From contig JACZJD010000380.1 in the NCBI GenBank assembly GCA_014860725.1, positions 1-8,264 of the forward strand: a stretch of 8,264 nt of DNA, in the 5' to 3' direction. The notes below the pieces were generated by a model. It saw only the letters and a list, made by a program, of their open reading frames with translations, made no database searches and was not told the origin of the DNA. The position numbers were made by a program, and so were the translations under genes. This document shows, piece by piece, positions 5,632 through 8,264 of the stretch (position 1 is the stretch's first letter; every line of letters begins with the position of its first letter). Source of the stretch: Aquamicrobium sp. Lineage in GTDB: Bacteria > Pseudomonadota > Alphaproteobacteria > Rhizobiales > Rhizobiaceae.

Positions 5632-8055
5632 TCAGGTTCTCAGCACCCGGTAGATCGCCGGAATCACCAGCACCGTCAGCAGCGTCGAGGAGGCGAGCCC
5701 GAACAGCAGCGAGATCGCCAGCCCCTGGAAGATCGGGTCGGCGAGGATCACCGCCGCGCCGATCATCGCCGCGAGCGCGGTAAGCAGGATCGGCTTGAAG
5801 CGGATCGAGCCGGCCTCGATCAGGATGTCCGTCAGCGGCCGGCCGGCCGGGTCGGTGTGGCGGATGAAGTCGACCAGCAGGATCGAGTTGCGCACGATGA
5901 TGCCGGCGAGCGCGATGAAGCCGATCATCGAGGTGGCCGAGAACGGCGCGGAAAACAGCCAGTGGCCGCCGAGGATGCCGATGAAGGTCAGCGGGATCGG
6001 CGTCAGGATGACCAGCGGCACCTTGAACGAGCCGAACTGCGCGACGACGAGGATGTAGATGCCGAGAAGCGCCACCATGAACGCCGCGCCCATGTCGCGG
6101 AACGTCACCCAGGTGACCTCCCACTCGCCTTCCCACAAGAGCGTCGGCGCGCGCTCGTCCTGCGGCTGGCCGTAGAGCGAGATCGCGGGCTTCGGCAGGT
6201 CGCCCCAGTCCTCGGCGTCGATGGCGGCCTGCACCGCGATCATGCCGTAGAGCGGGGCCTCGAAATCGCCGGCGAGCTCGGCCGTGACCATCTCGGCGGC
6301 GCGGCCGTTGCGGCGGAAGACCGGCAAGGAGGACCGTTCTTCCGCCACACGCACCACGTCGCCCAGCTCGACCACCCCCCGGTCGCCGGGCAGCACGTTG
6401 GCGGGGATCGGCGTCGTCAGGAAGCGCTCGTCGAGCCGGCGCTCGCCCTTCGGCCGTTCGATGCGGATCGGGATCGGCTGCCGGCCCTCGCCGCGATGCG
6501 AGTAGCCGACCGTCATGCCGCCGTTGAGGATGGCGACGGTGTCGAGCACGTCGCTTTCCTCGACCCCGAAGAATTCGAGGTCGTCGGTGGAGACGGTGGC
6601 CCTGAGCCGCCGCGCGGCGACGCCGTAGGAATTGTCGACGTCGACGATATAGGGCACGGAGCGGAACGCGGCCTCGACCCGTGCGGCGACCGCGCGCCGC
6701 GTCGCCGCGTCCGGACCGTAGATTTCGGCCAGAAGCGTCGCCATCACCGGTGGGCCGGGCGGCGGCTCGACCACCTTGAGCACCGTGCCGTCCGGCATCG
6801 CGGCGGCCGCGATGCGCGCGCGGATGTCGAGGGCGACGGCGTGGCTGGCGCGGGTGCGCTCGCCCTTCGGCTTCAGGTTGACCGCGACGTCGCCCGTCTG
6901 CGGCTCGGTGCGGTAGAAATAGTGCCGCACCAGCCCGTTGAAGTTGAAGGGTGCCGCCGCCCCGGCATGGGTCTGGACCGACCTGACCTCGTCCATATCG
7001 AGCACGATCGCCGCTATCCGCTGCGCCACCGCGTCCGTCGCCTCGACCGAGGAGCCTTCCGGCAGATCGATGGTGACGGCAAGCTCCGACTTGTTGTCGA
7101 AGGGCAGCAGCTTGACGGTCACGTCCCTGGTGTAGAACAGCGCCAGCGACCCCAGCGTCAGCACGCCAACGGCGAGCAGGAACAGCCAGCTTCTGCCCTT
7201 CGAGGCCAGCACCGGGCGGGCGGCGGCGGCATAGAGGCGCCCGAGCGCGCCGCCCTGCGCATGGTCGCCATGGCCGTGGACGGCAGCCTTGCCCGCCACC
7301 TTCAGCATCAGCCACGGCGTCACCATGACGGCGACGAAGAAGGAGAAGATCATCGCCGCCGAGGCGTTGGCCGGGATCGGGCTCATATAGGGGCCCATCA
7401 TGCCCGACACGAACAGCATCGGCAGAAGCGCCGCCACCACGGTCAGCGTCGCGACGATGGTCGGGTTGCCGACTTCGGCCACGGCCTCGATGGCCGCCGT
7501 CCTGCGGTTGCGGCCGTCGCCCATGCCCCAGTGGCGGGCGATGTTCTCGATGACGACGATGGCGTCGTCGACCAGGATGCCGATGGAGAAGATCAGCGCG
7601 AACAGCGAGACGCGGTTGAGCGTATAGCCCATCGTCCACGAGGCGAAGAGGGTGAGCAGGATGGTGACGGGGATGACCACGGCCACCACCACCGCCTCGC
7701 GCCGGCCGATGGCGACCCAGACGAGCAGGATGATCGAGATCGTGGCGAGGCCGAGATGGAACAGGAGCTCGTTGGCCTTCTCGTTCGCGGTCTCGCCGTA
7801 GTCGCGCGTCACCTCGACGGCGATCTCGTGCGGGATCAGCGAGCCTTCGAGCGCGGCCACCCGGTGCAGGATCGTCTCGGCCACGGTGACGGCGTTGGAG
7901 CCGGCGCGCTTGGCCACGGCCAGCGTCACCGCCGGCACGCGGACGATGCCGCCGTCCTCGCCGCGCGTGACGGTCGAGACCAGCGCCTCCCCGACATCGG
8001 CGGCGAAGGCGACGGTCGCGACGTCGCGGACATAGACCGGGCGGCCGTCGCCCAT
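5632..8055 (-). CDS. RND efflux transporter permease (AcrB/HAE family), front end disrupted
   Basis: RND permeases are inner-membrane proton antiporters, usually paired with a periplasmic adaptor and an outer-membrane channel. This frame gives 807 residues of a protein normally about 1,050: the end of the first periplasmic domain (PVYVRDVATVAF), TM2-TM6, a central linker, the second periplasmic domain, and TM8-TM12 ending VIPAIYRVLRT. The TM4 acidic pair D163-D164 ([14 protein letters not shown]) is intact. TM10 reads GIIVRNSILLVDF, with Arg722 where AcrB has its proton-relay lysine. TM1 and most of the first periplasmic domain are missing. Upstream of PVYV the sequence turns into a second copy of the TM2-TM4 region with an in-frame TAG at 8077-8079. 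ATG 8055 is just the first start codon after that TAG, lies in the duplicated part and has no visible ribosome site, so it is not a natural start. No adaptor gene is in the window. Confidence 0.85.
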   Translation of the reverse strand: MGDGRPVYVRDVATVAFAADVGEALVSTVTRGEDGGIVRVPAVTLAVAKRAGSNAVTVAETILHRVAALEGSLIPHEIAVEVTRDYGETANEKANELLFHLGLATISIILLVWVAIGRREAVVVAVVIPVTILLTLFASWTMGYTLNRVSLFALIFSIGILVDDAIVVIENIARHWGMGDGRNRRTAAIEAVAEVGNPTIVATLTVVAALLPMLFVSGMMGPYMSPIPANASAAMIFSFFVAVMVTPWLMLKVAGKAAVHGHGDHAQGGALGRLYAAAARPVLASKGRSWLFLLAVGVLTLGSLALFYTRDVTVKLLPFDNKSELAVTIDLPEGSSVEATDAVAQRIAAIVLDMDEVRSVQTHAGAAAPFNFNGLVRHYFYRTEPQTGDVAVNLKPKGERTRASHAVALDIRARIAAAAMPDGTVLKVVEPPPGPPVMATLLAEIYGPDAATRRAVAARVEAAFRSVPYIVDVDNSYGVAARRLRATVSTDDLEFFGVEESDVLDTVAILNGGMTVGYSHRGEGRQPIPIRIERPKGERRLDERFLTTPIPANVLPGDRGVVELGDVVRVAEERSSLPVFRRNGRAAEMVTAELAGDFEAPLYGMIAVQAAIDAEDWGDLPKPAISLYGQPQDERAPTLLWEGEWEVTWVTFRDMGAAFMVALLGIYILVVAQFGSFKVPLVILTPIPLTFIGILGGHWLFSAPFSATSMIGFIALAGIIVRNSILLVDFIRHTDPAGRPLTDILIEAGSIRFKPILLTALAAMIGAAVILADPIFQGLAISLLFGLASSTLLTVLVIPAIYRVLRT
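7510..7733 (-). repeat. RND TM2-TM4 region, copy A (in place)
   Basis: This stretch lies in its normal place within the RND gene and encodes from [14 protein letters not shown] to HWGMGDGR. It matches 8041-8264 at 215 of 224 positions, with the offset constant at 531 bases (177 codons) and no gaps. Similarity stops abruptly below 7510. The upper end runs to the window edge in copy B, so the full length of the repeat is unknown. Confidence 0.95.
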
Positions 8056-8264
8056 GCCCCAGTGGCGGGCGATGTTCTAGATGACGACGATGGCGTCGTC
8101 GACCAGGATGCCGATGGAGAAGATCAGCGCGAACAGCGACACGCGGTTCAACGTGTAGCCCATCGCCCAGGAGGCGAAGAGCGTCAGCAGGATGGTGACG
8201 GGGATGACCACGGCCACCACCACCGCCTCGCGCCGGCCGATGGCGACCCAGACGAGCAGGATGA
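8041..8264 (-). repeat. RND TM2-TM4 region, copy B (displaced, runs off the window)
   Basis: Copy B differs from copy A at nine sites (copy A positions 7548, 7609, 7618, 7620, 7624, 7635, 7639, 7651 and 7654). Six codons change synonymously, using seven of the nine substitutions. One is Thr to Ala (7635) and one is Glu to amber (7548, equal to 8079). The match ends at 8041, exactly at the codons for GDGR, after which the sequence continues as PVYVRDVATV. Confidence 0.95.
8077..8264 (-). pseudogene. partial RND permease segment ending in an amber codon
   Basis: Reading in from the window edge at 8262, 61 codons encode a TM2-TM4 segment ([14 protein letters not shown] through [10 protein letters not shown]) and then TAG at 8077-8079, where copy A has the Glu of VIENIARHW. 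The frame is continuous with the downstream RND frame. It is either the truncated front of a broken RND gene or a piece of a related RND gene joined here by recombination or assembly. Sequence beyond the window is needed to tell what precedes it. Confidence 0.7.

Noticed and set aside
3688..8079. Reassigned TAG codon (pyrrolysine or alternative genetic code)
   Set aside because: TAG closes the symporter-kinase gene at 2017-2019 and the first partial gene at 40-42 in the expected places, and no pyl genes are in the window.
7510..8264. Insertion sequence or transposon as cause of the RND duplication
   Set aside because: There are no terminal inverted repeats, target-site duplication or transposase; the repeat is purely internal RND coding sequence.
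7510..8264. Diversity-generating retroelement template/variable repeat pair
   Set aside because: Differences are mostly third-position synonymous changes and not adenine-specific, and no reverse transcriptase is present.

Overview
The window is GC-rich bacterial chromosome. The codon use, the family I pyrophosphatase and a symporter-kinase fusion next to a stand-alone receiver suggest an alphaproteobacterium, probably Hyphomicrobiales (Rhizobiales). That placement is inference; no rRNA or other taxonomic marker is present. I see no tRNA, CRISPR array, phage gene or insertion sequence, and no gene-free stretch over 300 bases.

Plus strand, 1-1994: the glycine-rich tail of one gene (probably a TPM-domain protein), a complete 211-residue TPM-domain membrane protein, a GNAT N-acetyltransferase that may be translated from a leaderless mRNA, and an inorganic pyrophosphatase (ppa) with all expected catalytic residues. 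The ppa leader carries three tandem 13-14 nt repeats and a GC hairpin. The plus-strand block meets the minus-strand block at 1995-2016, where a short hairpin fills the gap.

Minus strand, 5457 down to 2017: a sensory operon in the order receiver-only response regulator, 82-residue two-helix membrane protein, then an SLC5-type (sodium:solute symporter) domain fused to a histidine kinase. The last two genes overlap by four bases (GTGA). The layout resembles CbrX-CbrA, with the regulator reduced to a CheY-like receiver. The symporter-kinase frame is broken by one in-frame TAG at 3688-3690, between transmembrane helices 9 and 10. All domains on both sides are otherwise intact.

Minus strand, 8264 down to 5632: an RND efflux permease whose front end is abnormal. 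At 8041 the periplasmic-domain sequence switches to a second copy, 96 percent identical over 224 bases, of the same gene's TM2-TM4 region (7510-7733). The offset is exactly 177 codons and the copy contains a second in-frame TAG (8077-8079). Seven of the nine differences between the copies are synonymous, so the copy comes from a related functional gene and is not an exact re-read. Chimeric assembly and genuine recombination both fit.

The two oddities, an amber codon in each of two large membrane genes and the in-frame divergent duplication at the window edge, deserve the most attention. TAG also serves as the normal stop for two genes here, which argues against reassignment of the codon.
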